A stretch of 7,185 nucleotides of DNA from a bacterium (GCA_021812825.1 JAKAMO010000113.1:1-7185), one strand, 5' to 3'. Positions 1 to 6,519 are shown, counted from the stretch's first letter. The notes: generated by a model not told the origin, from the letters alone. Numbers and translations: made by a program.

Positions 1-741
1 GTCACCAGCTACGAGGCCACCGCCGGTTCCGACATCGTAGTAATAACCGCCGGCCTGCCCCGCAAGCCCGGCATGAGCCGCGACGACCTGCTGAACACCA
101 ACGCGGCCATCGTGAAGAGCGTGACCGAGCAGGTCGCGAAGTACTCGCCCCAGGCCATACTTATCATCGTCAGCAACCCGCTCGACGCGATGTGCCAGGT
201 GGCCCTGCAGACGTCCAAGTTCCCGAAGAACAGGGTCATCGGCATGGCCGGCATCCTGGACTCCTCCCGCATGCGCTCGTTCATCGCGGCGGAGCTGAAG
301 GTCTCCACGGAGAACGTGCACGCGATGGTGCTGGGCGGCCACGGCGACACGATGGTGCCCCTCCCCAGGTTCTCCACGGTGGCCGGCATCCCGATAACCG
401 AGCTGCTCCCCAAGGAGAAGATAGACGCCATCAACACCCGCACCTGCAACGGCGGCGCGGAGATAGTGAAGCTGCTGAAGACCGGCAGCGCCTATTACGC
501 CCCCGCGGCGGCCGCGGTGGAGATGGTCGAGGCCATCATGCTGGACAAGAACAAGGTCGTGCCCTGCGCGGCCTATCTCGACGGAGAGTACGGCATCAAC
601 GGCATCTTCGTCGGCGTCCCGGTAAAGCTGGGCGCCACCGGCATCGTCGAGGTGCTGAAGCTCAAGCTCAACGAGGACGAGAAGTCCGCTCTTATGAAGT
701 CCGCCTCCGCTGTCAAGGAACTCTGCGGGGCCCTGAAGTGA
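1..741 (+). CDS. mdh: Malate dehydrogenase, LDH-like family (5' end missing)
   Basis: The gene makes an NAD-dependent malate dehydrogenase, which interconverts malate and oxaloacetate in the cytoplasm as part of the TCA cycle. The reading frame is open from base 1 and ends at TGA 739-741, giving 246 visible residues. The family is about 310-320 residues long, so roughly 65-75 N-terminal residues, including the GxGxxG nucleotide-binding loop, lie outside the window. Visible residues (numbered from the window edge) include the [13 protein letters not shown] segment, with Arg21 and Arg27 expected to bind substrate. Arg21, where lactate dehydrogenases carry Gln, favours malate. Other landmarks are SNPLDAM (58-64), GILDSSRMR with Asp87 and Arg90, and GGHGDTMVP with the catalytic His114. 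Citrate synthase follows after 29 bp with no terminator between, so the two are probably co-transcribed. Family assignment is secure. Confidence 0.96.
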   Translation, partial: VTSYEATAGSDIVVITAGLPRKPGMSRDDLLNTNAAIVKSVTEQVAKYSPQAILIIVSNPLDAMCQVALQTSKFPKNRVIGMAGILDSSRMRSFIAAELKVSTENVHAMVLGGHGDTMVPLPRFSTVAGIPITELLPKEKIDAINTRTCNGGAEIVKLLKTGSAYYAPAAAAVEMVEAIMLDKNKVVPCAAYLDGEYGINGIFVGVPVKLGATGIVEVLKLKLNEDEKSALMKSASAVKELCGALK

Positions 742-757
742 ACTGACCGAATTATCC

Positions 758-763
758 AAGGAG
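758..763 (+). promoter_or_regulatory. Shine-Dalgarno site of the citrate synthase gene
   Basis: AAGGAG lies 7 nt before the ATG at 771, inside the 29-bp mdh-citrate synthase gap. It is a near-ideal ribosome binding site and fixes the citrate synthase start. Confidence 0.88.
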
Positions 764-770
764 AAAAACG

Positions 771-2105
771 ATGGAAGCCAATATCACACTGAAGAAGACC
801 CTGGCGAAGCTGCTGCCGGAGTGGAAGGCGGAGCTTTCCGCGCTGGTCAAGGAGCACGGCAAGGTGAAGGTGGACGAGGTCTGCATAGACCAGGTCATGG
901 GCGGTATGCGCGACATAAAGGCCCTGCCCTGCGACACCTCCTACCTCGACTCGATGGAAGGCATCCGCTTCCGCGGCTACACCATACCGGAGCTGCGTGA
1001 GAAGCTGCCCAAGCCGGCCGCCGACGCGATACCGTCCCCGCTGGGCATTTGGCACCTGCTGCTGACCGGAAAACTGCCGACCGCCGCCGAGGTCAACGAG
1101 CTCGAGGAAGAACTCAAGAAGCGCGCCGCGCTGCCCGGCTACGTCGTGAAGGCGCTGGACGTCCTGCCGAAGGACATGCACCCGATGACGCAGTTCTCCA
1201 TCGGCGTCCTCGCGATGCAGAAGGAGTCGGTGTTCGCCCACAAGTACAGCAAGGGCATGAAGAAGGACGAGCACTGGGACGCGATGTTCGAGGATTCGCT
1301 GACGCTGCTGGCCCGCCTGCCCGTTGTGGCCGCCTACATCTACCGCCGCACCTACAAGGACGGCAAGGCCATCCCCGCCGATCCGAAGCTCGACTGGGGC
1401 GCCAACTTCGCCCACATGATGGGCGTAGACAACAAGGACTACCAGAACCTGGCCCGCCTCTACCTGCTGCTCCACTCCGACCACGAGAGCGGCAACGTCA
1501 GCGCCCATACCGGCCTGCTGGTCGGCTCCGCGCTGTCCGACATCTACTACTCCGTGTCCGCGGCGCTCAACGGCCTGGCCGGTCCGCTGCACGGCCTCGC
1601 CACGCAGGAGTGCCTGAACTGGATCCAGGGCCTGATGAAGGCTCACGGCGGCAAGACCCCTACCAAGGCCGAGGTGGAGAAATACGCCTGGGATACCCTG
1701 AACGCCGGCCGCGTGATACCCGGCTACGGCCACGCCGTGCTGCGCAACACCGACCCGCGCTACGTCGCGCAGAGCGACTTCGGCGCTAAGTACCTGCCCA
1801 ACGACCCGGTCTACAAGACGGTGACGACGATGCTCGAGGCCATACCGCCCATACTGCGCCAGCTCGGCAAGGTGAAGAACCCCTGGCCGAACGTGGACGC
1901 GATGACCGGCTGCCTGCAACAACACTACGGCGTGACCGAGACGGACTTCTACACCGTCATCTTCGGCGTGTCCCGCGCGCTGGGCATCACCGCGCAGGCC
2001 GTCTGGGCCCGCGGAGTCTTCTTCCCCATCGAGAGGCCGAAGTCGGTCACCACTCAGATGCTGAAGGACGCGGCCTCCAAGGCCAAGGCCGGCGCCGCCG
2101 CCTGA
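771..2105 (+). CDS. gltA: Citrate synthase, eukaryote-type (type I)
   Basis: Citrate synthase condenses oxaloacetate with acetyl-CoA to citrate, the entry step of the TCA cycle. The protein is 444 residues and complete, with an ATG preceded by AAGGAG. It resembles the mitochondrial enzymes more than the usual E. coli GltA. Recognisable segments are EGIRFRGYTIPEL (63-75), HSDHESGN (235-242), GPLHGLATQE (271-280), PGYGHAVLR (317-325), PNVDAMTG (373-380) and FGVSRALG followed by PIERPKS near the C-terminus. The catalytic trio is His274, His321 and Asp376, almost the same numbering as in the mature pig enzyme (His274, His320, Asp375, from memory). A short Ala/Lys-rich tail ends the protein. Since mdh lies directly upstream, oxaloacetate supply and use are encoded together. 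Of 18 Ile codons, 7 are ATA. The direction of flux in vivo (oxidative or reversed) cannot be told from sequence. Confidence 0.97.
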   Translation: MEANITLKKTLAKLLPEWKAELSALVKEHGKVKVDEVCIDQVMGGMRDIKALPCDTSYLDSMEGIRFRGYTIPELREKLPKPAADAIPSPLGIWHLLLTGKLPTAAEVNELEEELKKRAALPGYVVKALDVLPKDMHPMTQFSIGVLAMQKESVFAHKYSKGMKKDEHWDAMFEDSLTLLARLPVVAAYIYRRTYKDGKAIPADPKLDWGANFAHMMGVDNKDYQNLARLYLLLHSDHESGNVSAHTGLLVGSALSDIYYSVSAALNGLAGPLHGLATQECLNWIQGLMKAHGGKTPTKAEVEKYAWDTLNAGRVIPGYGHAVLRNTDPRYVAQSDFGAKYLPNDPVYKTVTTMLEAIPPILRQLGKVKNPWPNVDAMTGCLQQHYGVTETDFYTVIFGVSRALGITAQAVWARGVFFPIERPKSVTTQMLKDAASKAKAGAAA

Positions 2106-2113
2106 GCCTTGAC

Positions 2114-2174
2114 GCCCGGCCGGGCCGGGCGCCGCGAACCGGGGGCTGCCGCGCGAAAGCGCGGCGGCCCCCGG
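2114..2174 (+). terminator. Tandem GC-rich hairpins after citrate synthase
   Basis: Two strong hairpins start 8 bp after the citrate synthase stop. The first pairs 2114-2120 with 2124-2130 (7 bp, 3-nt loop). The second pairs 2139-2154 with 2159-2174: 16 continuous base pairs with one G-U and a GAAA tetraloop. No clean T-run follows, only CGCTTT, so this is not a textbook intrinsic terminator. It may act with Rho, as a 3' end protector, or as a strong pause. A weaker AAAAAG/CTTTTT inverted repeat follows at 2206-2220, but it overlaps the likely tRNA promoter spacer. Position at the end of the operon supports a termination role. Confidence 0.6.
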
Positions 2175-2198
2175 CGCTTTCGGCCCTGCCGGGTGGAT

Positions 2199-2228
2199 TT
2201 GTCTTAAAAAGCGGCTTTTTGATATACT
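2199..2228 (+). promoter_or_regulatory. Sigma70-like promoter for the tRNA gene
   Basis: TTGTCT (2199-2204, 4 of 6 matches to TTGACA) and TATACT (2223-2228, 5 of 6 matches to TATAAT) are separated by 18 bp. The patch is A+T-rich against a very GC-rich background. Transcription would start near 2235, about 50 nt before the mature tRNA, leaving a 5' leader for RNase P to remove. Confidence 0.55.
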
Positions 2229-2286
2229 TTAGCTTCACCCGAAGACGAAAGTCCCCGGTGATGAAACCTGCCCGACAGAGTATTCT

Positions 2287-2359
2287 GGCACCGTAGCTCA
2301 GGGGTTAGAGCGGGCGTTTCATAAGCGCTAGGTCAGTGGTTCAATTCCACTCGGTGCCA
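2287..2359 (+). tRNA. tRNA with anticodon CAU (Ile2 or elongator Met)
   Basis: A full 73-nt cloverleaf is visible. The acceptor stem 2287-2293/2352-2358 is perfectly paired, and the D arm is GCTC/GAGC (2296-2299/2308-2311). The anticodon loop 2318-2324 carries CAT at 2320-2322. The variable loop is AGGTC, the T stem 2335-2339/2347-2351 is perfect with T loop TTCAATT, and the discriminator is A2359. CCA is not encoded. A G1-C72 pair and the lack of three G-C pairs at 29-31/39-41 rule out an initiator tRNA. The 8-nt D loop, the GGCG anticodon-stem half with a G27-U43 wobble, and the TTCAA T loop resemble E. coli tRNA-Ile2 (whose C34 is changed to lysidine to read AUA), as I remember it, more than elongator tRNA-Met. 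Anticodon identity is certain; isotype is not. Confidence 0.96.
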
Positions 2360-2382
2360 CTAATTTATCGGAGTTCCCCGCG

Positions 2383-2425
2383 GGGAAAGAGAAGCGCCGG
2401 CCTATGGCCGGCGCTTCTCTTTCCC
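2383..2425. terminator. Perfect 20-bp hairpin between convergent tRNA and hrpB
   Basis: Bases 2383-2402 pair perfectly with 2406-2425 around a 3-nt loop (TAT). The inner half is GC-rich and the outer half is purine-rich on one strand (GGGAAAGAGAAG). It lies 24 bp after the tRNA and 23 bp beyond the hrpB stop, where a shared bidirectional terminator would be expected. There is no uninterrupted T-run on either strand, only CTTCTCTTT within the arm. The left arm overlaps a separate 14-bp palindrome, TTCCCCGCGGGGAA (2374-2387). The alternative is a dispersed REP-like element. Confidence 0.6.
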
Positions 2426-2447
2426 GCTTCCTGGCTGCTGATATATT

Positions 2448-4931
2448 TCAAAGCCACTTGTGCCTGGGATAGCGGCGGGCCAGCGCGGGCTTCAGTTTCG
2501 GATAGCTCTCCGTCCAGAAACTCTTCAGGTCCTTCGTGACCTGCACCGGCCGCATCGACGGTGCCAGGATGTGCACCACCAGCGGCACGCGGCCCGCGGC
2601 TATGCGTGGCGTTTCCGTCAGCTGGAACAGGTCCTGTATCTTCGCTTCCAGGTAGGGCTCGCCGTTCTTCGGATAGCGTATCTTGGCCCTGCGGCCGCCT
2701 GGCATCTCCAAACGGGCCGGGGCGTGCCGGTCTATCAGCCGCACCTTCTCCCAGCCGTACCAGTCCTGCAGTGCCGGCAGCACCGGGCGCAAGCGGGCGT
2801 CCGACACGCTGCGTGCGCCCGAGCAGATATCGTGTATTATCAGCCGGCGGTCCTCTTCCGAAAGCGGCTCTATCCCGAGGTCGGGGCAGGAGCGCGCGAG
2901 GAACTCCACCCGCGCCAGCCAGTCCTCCACCTCTTCGTCCCACTTCTGGAACCTCTGCTCCCCGCTGATGAACTCCTCCGCTATGAGCTCCGAGGAGGCC
3001 TTCGCGGGTCTGGCGGCCGAGACCTCCCTGCGTATCGCGACTCCGCGGTAAAGGGTGAGCGTCTCGGTGACCGGGGTGAGCATGACCTCGTCGAGGGCCG
3101 CGCGCGAGACGGTCTCTATATCCCCGGGGAAGGCCTCCGTCAGCCACTCCTCGTTCATCGCGGCCGCGAAGGAAAGCGTGATGTCGGCGCTGCCCTTCTT
3201 CATGCTTTCCAGGGCTTCGCCGGCGCAGATGATGCGCGCTCCCGCCGCGGCGCTGCCGTCGGCCAGCCGCCCCCGCCGCCCGCCCGGCATCTCGTAGCGG
3301 CCTTTCTCGGCCGAGAACAGCGCCCCGACCCGGTCCGGGAAGGCCCGCAGGAAGCATTTGGAGGCCAGCTCGAGGCCTTTGTGTCCCGCCGGGGAAGCGC
3401 CGCCGGAAATACGGGAGGCGAGCCGCCAGGCGTCGCGCGCGGCGTTCTGCTTCATGCCGGCCTTCTGGCAGGCGAAATAGTCGAAGTCCGAGTCCGCGCA
3501 GCGCTGCAGCGCTTTAACCACGGCGGCGAGGTCCGAGCGCAGCCTCTCGCCGCTTTCGAGCTGCTTGGCTTCGTCGAGCCAGATGCCGCGCCCCTGCGCG
3601 GCGGCGGCGATCACGGCGCATTCCCAGGCGCAGCCCAGGCGGGCGCCCTCCACCATCATGCGCGAGTAGCGCGGGTGAAGAGGGTATCTGGCCATGGCCC
3701 TGCCGTCCGCGGTAAGGCGGCCCTGCGCGTCGGCGGCGCCCAGGTCCTTGAGCAGCCTCTCGGCCCTTTCGGCGTCCTTCTCCGGGGGAGGGTCCAGCCA
3801 CCTGAGCGCCCCGAAGCCGGAGAAACCGCAGGCTTTCAGCGTCAGCAGCGCCTCGCTGACGTCGAGCCGCAGTATCTCCGGCGAGAGCGACCGGGGCCTG
3901 CCCGCGTTGTCGCGCTCGGTCCAGAGGCGGGCGCAGACTCCCGGCGCGGTGCGGCCCGCGCGGCCGGCCCGCTGCTCCGCGGAGGCGGCGGAGATGTTCT
4001 CGGTGAAGAGGGTGTTGATGCCGCGCGCCCCGTCGAAGCGGGCCACGCGGGCGAGGCCGCTGTCCACCACGGCCGTCACGCCGTCTATCGTCAGCGACGT
4101 TTCCGCTATATTGGTGGCGATTATGACCTTGCGTTCCGCACAAGGCGAGACCGCCGCGTCCTGGTCGCGCGGCTGCATCTCGCCGTGCAGCGGCCTGACG
4201 GCCAGGCCGGCCAGCGCCGGGCTCTTCGCTATCTCGGAGGCGGTCCTGCTTATCTCGTAGGCGCCGGGCATGAAGACCAGCAGATGGCCGTCCTTCACCT
4301 GCGAGACTACCTGCGCGCAGGTCTTCGCCGCCGCCTCCCAGGGCTTCAAGCGGGCCGTCTCCGGCGTGCAGTAGGCCACGGTCACCGGATAGGCGCGGCC
4401 CTCGGCCAGTATCGTCTCGCACGGCGCCATGTAGGCGGCCAGCTTTTTCTCGTCGAGGGTGGCCGACATGACGACTACCAGCAGGTCCGGCCTGGGCCCG
4501 GCCTGCAGGGCCAGGCAGGCTGCCAGCGTGATGTCCCCGTGTATGTGCCGCTCGTGGAACTCGTCGAGCACTATGGCTGAATATTTGGAGAGCTTAGGGT
4601 CCGAGACCAGCTCGCGCAGGAGTATGCCTTCCGTCTCGAATATAATGCGCGTCTTCGGGCCGGTCCTGTCCTCGAAGCGCACCCGGTGGCCGACCTCCCC
4701 GCCGGACGAGCCGCCGCGCTCTTTGGCCACCCGGTCGGACAGCATGCGCGCGGCGAGGCGCCGGGGTTCCAGGACCGCGACGCGGCCTTTAAGGCCGCAG
4801 GAGTCCAGCAGTATCTGCGGGACCTTCGTGGATTTGCCGGAGCCGGGAGGGGAGGAGACGATGAGCCGGCGGCTCTTGGCCGCGGCTTTGATTATCTCCG
4901 GCGCGCTGCGCTGTATCGGGAGCAGGCTCAC
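2448..4931 (-). CDS. hrpB: ATP-dependent RNA helicase HrpB
   Basis: The gene encodes a superfamily 2 DExH-box helicase of the bacterial HrpB branch, expected to unwind RNA using ATP; its physiological role is poorly defined even in E. coli. The protein is 827 residues, normal for the family. Visible motifs are Walker A GSGKST (30-35), motif Ia EPRRLA (55-60), motif II DEFH (123-126, the HrpB variant of DEAH), SAT (156-158), TNIAETSLTI (273-282) and QRAGRAGR (320-327). A helicase-associated HA2 region lies at about 355-445, and a HrpB-specific C-terminal domain ends in RRYPRHKWL. The motif MPGGRR occurs at both 548 and 743. The start is GTG at 4931, chosen because LLPIQR and the Walker A spacing match the family N-terminus; no strong ribosome binding site precedes it. 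The chain stops right after the RYPxHxW motif, without the short tail of the E. coli protein. It lies 17 bp behind ybhP in one unit. Confidence 0.96.
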   Translation of the reverse strand: MSLLPIQRSAPEIIKAAAKSRRLIVSSPPGSGKSTKVPQILLDSCGLKGRVAVLEPRRLAARMLSDRVAKERGGSSGGEVGHRVRFEDRTGPKTRIIFETEGILLRELVSDPKLSKYSAIVLDEFHERHIHGDITLAACLALQAGPRPDLLVVVMSATLDEKKLAAYMAPCETILAEGRAYPVTVAYCTPETARLKPWEAAAKTCAQVVSQVKDGHLLVFMPGAYEISRTASEIAKSPALAGLAVRPLHGEMQPRDQDAAVSPCAERKVIIATNIAETSLTIDGVTAVVDSGLARVARFDGARGINTLFTENISAASAEQRAGRAGRTAPGVCARLWTERDNAGRPRSLSPEILRLDVSEALLTLKACGFSGFGALRWLDPPPEKDAERAERLLKDLGAADAQGRLTADGRAMARYPLHPRYSRMMVEGARLGCAWECAVIAAAAQGRGIWLDEAKQLESGERLRSDLAAVVKALQRCADSDFDYFACQKAGMKQNAARDAWRLASRISGGASPAGHKGLELASKCFLRAFPDRVGALFSAEKGRYEMPGGRRGRLADGSAAAGARIICAGEALESMKKGSADITLSFAAAMNEEWLTEAFPGDIETVSRAALDEVMLTPVTETLTLYRGVAIRREVSAARPAKASSELIAEEFISGEQRFQKWDEEVEDWLARVEFLARSCPDLGIEPLSEEDRRLIIHDICSGARSVSDARLRPVLPALQDWYGWEKVRLIDRHAPARLEMPGGRRAKIRYPKNGEPYLEAKIQDLFQLTETPRIAAGRVPLVVHILAPSMRPVQVTKDLKSFWTESYPKLKPALARRYPRHKWL

Positions 4932-4937
4932 GCCTAT

Positions 4938-4943
4938 ATTCTA
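4938..4943 (-). promoter_or_regulatory. TAGAAT box 6 nt before the hrpB start
   Basis: On the minus strand TAGAAT (4943 down to 4938; 5 of 6 matches to TATAAT) is followed by exactly six bases and then the GTG start. That spacing would put the transcription start at or next to the start codon, as in leaderless genes. No convincing -35 hexamer is seen 16-18 bp further upstream, and read-through from ybhP is possible, so this is tentative. Confidence 0.3.
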
Positions 4944-4948
4944 TGAAA

Positions 4949-5728
4949 TTACTGCTTCACGGACGGCAGCGCATCGGACGGCCAGTCGTATTCGGCCTCG
5001 GCCAGGAAGGCGGCGTGGTCGGAGACGTCCTTCCAAGGGCCTTCGTTCAGGACCTGCGCCTTGATCACCTTGAAGCCGCGCAGGTAGATGCGGTCCAGGG
5101 GGAAGACCGGCAGGGCCGCCGGGAAGGTGCGGAGCTTGCGGCCGTGCAGGTGAAGGCCCGCGTCCTTCATGGCCAGCGCTGTCTCCAGCACGTCCTTCTT
5201 GCCTTTGCGCCACTCGTTGAAGTCGCCGGCCACCACCACGGGCTCGTGGTCCGGCACCTCGCGCAGGATGAAGTCCCGTATCTTGCGGAACTGCTTGGCG
5301 CGGGAAAGGCAGAGCAGGCCCAGGTGCACGCAGACGCAGTGCAGCGGCGGCTTGCCCTCCGGCAATTGTATCCTGGCGTACAACAGTCCCCGCTTCTCCA
5401 CGCGGTTGGTGGAGATGTCCACCTTCTCCGACGCGAGTATCTGGAAGCGGGTCAGTATGGCGTTGCCGTGGTGGCCGGCGGTATAGACGGCGTTGCGGCC
5501 GTAGGCGTGGCTGAAGCCCGACAGCTCGGTCATGAACTCGTGCTGCGGTTTCTTCGGCCAGCCGAAATACTTCTCGGCGTGGCGCAGGTTCTGCCCGACC
5601 ACCTCCTGCATGAAGACTATGTCCGCGCCGGAGGCGTGCACGCACTCGCGCAGCTCCGGCAGCGCGAAGCGCCGGTTCATCGCGGAGAAGCCCTTGTGGG
5701 CGTTTATCGTCAGCAGCGTAAGCTTCAT
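4949..5728 (-). CDS. ybhP: Endonuclease/exonuclease/phosphatase family protein, YbhP-like
   Basis: This is a 259-residue member of the DNase I-like EEP fold, a metal-dependent family that cleaves phosphodiester or phosphate bonds in nucleic acids, lipids or inositol phosphates. Its substrate is unknown. The order of segments matches E. coli YbhP closely: LTINAHKGFSAMNRRF (6-21, Asn9), QEVVG (41-45, Glu42 as metal ligand), YGRNAVY..GHHGNA (76-90), EKRGLLYARI (111-120), HLGL (His135), AGDFNEW (167-173, Asp169 and Asn171), LDRIYL (211-216, Asp212) and SDHAAF (236-241, Asp237 and His238). All expected catalytic positions are therefore present. No signal peptide or membrane segment is seen, so it is probably cytoplasmic. 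The ATG at 5728 is supported by family alignment, and AGGGGG lies only 2 nt before it. It is the first gene of a two-gene unit with hrpB. Confidence 0.9.
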   Translation of the reverse strand: MKLTLLTINAHKGFSAMNRRFALPELRECVHASGADIVFMQEVVGQNLRHAEKYFGWPKKPQHEFMTELSGFSHAYGRNAVYTAGHHGNAILTRFQILASEKVDISTNRVEKRGLLYARIQLPEGKPPLHCVCVHLGLLCLSRAKQFRKIRDFILREVPDHEPVVVAGDFNEWRKGKKDVLETALAMKDAGLHLHGRKLRTFPAALPVFPLDRIYLRGFKVIKAQVLNEGPWKDVSDHAAFLAEAEYDWPSDALPSVKQ

Positions 5729-5745
5729 ATCCCCCTGGGATATGA
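5725..5745. promoter_or_regulatory. 21-bp dyad covering the ybhP start codon
   Basis: A perfect inverted repeat with 9-bp arms, TCATATCCC and GGGATATGA, around a CCT spacer. It spans the ybhP ATG (5728-5726), its Shine-Dalgarno-like AGGGGG, and a possible minus-strand -10 box TATCAT (5747-5742). It could be an operator for a dimeric repressor, or an mRNA hairpin hiding the start site if transcription begins further upstream. The function is inferred; the symmetry is plain in the sequence. Confidence 0.45.
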
Positions 5746-5799
5746 TAACAAAAACTCCGGGAGCAGCGGTGATCCGGCCGCGGGCTAGGCTAATTTATG

Positions 5800-5805
5800 T
5801 AGAAT
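5800..5805 (+). promoter_or_regulatory. TAGAAT box 6 nt before the membrane-protein gene
   Basis: TAGAAT (5 of 6 matches to TATAAT) is followed by six bases and the ATG at 5812. No Shine-Dalgarno sequence is present before 5812 or before the second in-frame ATG at 5821. The arrangement is the same as before hrpB and would suit a leaderless transcript. No good -35 hexamer is visible. Confidence 0.35.
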
Positions 5806-5811
5806 TGCGGT

Positions 5812-6468
5812 ATGCAAGCCATGCCTCCCCTGGCCCTGCCGCCTACGACGGCCGCGGCTCCGCCCGACCCGCTCATAGGCATCCTTTTCAGCATGACGGC
5901 CGCGCTGCTGATAGCCGGCGCCGTGCTCTGGGGGCTCGCCAGGATAGGGGCCTCGCGCGGCAGGGTGATAAACCTGCCGGCGGGCTTCGTGACGGGGGCG
6001 GTCTCTTTCACGCTGCTTTACGCGCTCAACCGGCTGGCGCTGGCCAGCTGGCCCAGGACGGCGGTCGCGGCCGACGCGCTGCTGCTGGCCGCCGCGCTCG
6101 CCCTCCCCGCGCTCAGACTGGGCGGCAGGCGCATCCGCCTGAGCGCGGCAAGGACGCTGCGGGCCCGCAAAGGCCTGGGGCCAGCCCCGAAGCGCTCCGG
6201 TCTGCCGGGGCTCAAGAGGGCGGGGAAGCGGGCCCTTTCGGCCGCTGACCTCCAGCTCCGCATAGAGACGGCTAACCTGGAGAACATGCTCAAGATAGAC
6301 CCGCTCAACACCTTCTGTCGGGAGCGGCTCAGCGAGCTGTACGAGAAGCAGGGGAAAATGGAGCAGGCGCTGGCGGCCGCGCGCGCCGCGGCCAAGCAGG
6401 ACCCGACGGTGAAGAACCAGTGGCGGGTAGGGGAGCTGGAGGAAAAGCTCGGTCTGAAAGGACGCTGA
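5812..6468 (+). CDS. Membrane protein of unknown function with C-terminal TPR-like segment
   Basis: I do not recognise this 218-residue protein. The N-terminus is Pro/Ala-rich and is followed by three likely membrane helices at about 21-44, 55-77 and 84-103. A strongly basic stretch comes next (104-140, many Arg and Lys), which by the positive-inside rule should be cytoplasmic. The last 70 residues look like one or two tetratricopeptide helices: LENMLKIDPLNTFCRERLSELYEKQGKMEQALAAARAA has the typical alternation, with NxxxxxRLSELYEKQGKMEQAL as the repeat core. It therefore probably anchors a short protein-binding module to the inner face of the membrane. The start at 5812 gives no ribosome binding site; 5821 is an equally possible start. 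It is divergent from ybhP, single-gene, and ends at its own terminator. Ala, Leu and Arg richness makes chance coding unlikely to mislead here, since the TPR pattern and hydrophobic blocks are coherent. Confidence 0.8.
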   Translation: MQAMPPLALPPTTAAAPPDPLIGILFSMTAALLIAGAVLWGLARIGASRGRVINLPAGFVTGAVSFTLLYALNRLALASWPRTAVAADALLLAAALALPALRLGGRRIRLSAARTLRARKGLGPAPKRSGLPGLKRAGKRALSAADLQLRIETANLENMLKIDPLNTFCRERLSELYEKQGKMEQALAAARAAAKQDPTVKNQWRVGELEEKLGLKGR

Positions 6469-6487
6469 GCGGCGCGTGAGCCGGAAG

Positions 6488-6519
6488 AAAAGCCCGGGGC
6501 GGGAGCTCCGGGTTTTTTT
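6488..6519 (+). terminator. Intrinsic terminator of the membrane-protein gene
   Basis: Bases 6488-6500 pair with 6505-6517 (13 bp including two G-U) around a GGGA loop, followed by and overlapping a run of seven T residues (6513-6519). It starts 19 bp after the TGA at 6466-6468. This is the only classical hairpin-plus-T-run terminator in the window. Confidence 0.9.

Noticed and set aside
573..1925. A 450-codon open frame on the minus strand opposite mdh and citrate synthase
   Set aside because: It is the mirror of two strongly recognised plus-strand genes. The His, Val, Gly and Gln-rich translation is typical of antisense frames in GC-rich coding DNA, and no family motif is visible.
2257..2286. 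A hammerhead-like ribozyme core suggested by GTGATGAAA before the tRNA
   Set aside because: The conserved CUGAUGA is not matched at its first base, and the required helix II and distal GAAA do not form.
2287..2359. Initiator tRNA-fMet
   Set aside because: It has a paired G1-C72 end and lacks the three consecutive G-C pairs in the anticodon stem that mark bacterial initiators.
2460..4580. A 706-codon open frame on the plus strand opposite hrpB
   Set aside because: It is fully antisense to HrpB, which has every helicase motif in order. The Arg/Gly/Ala-rich product shows no recognisable domain.
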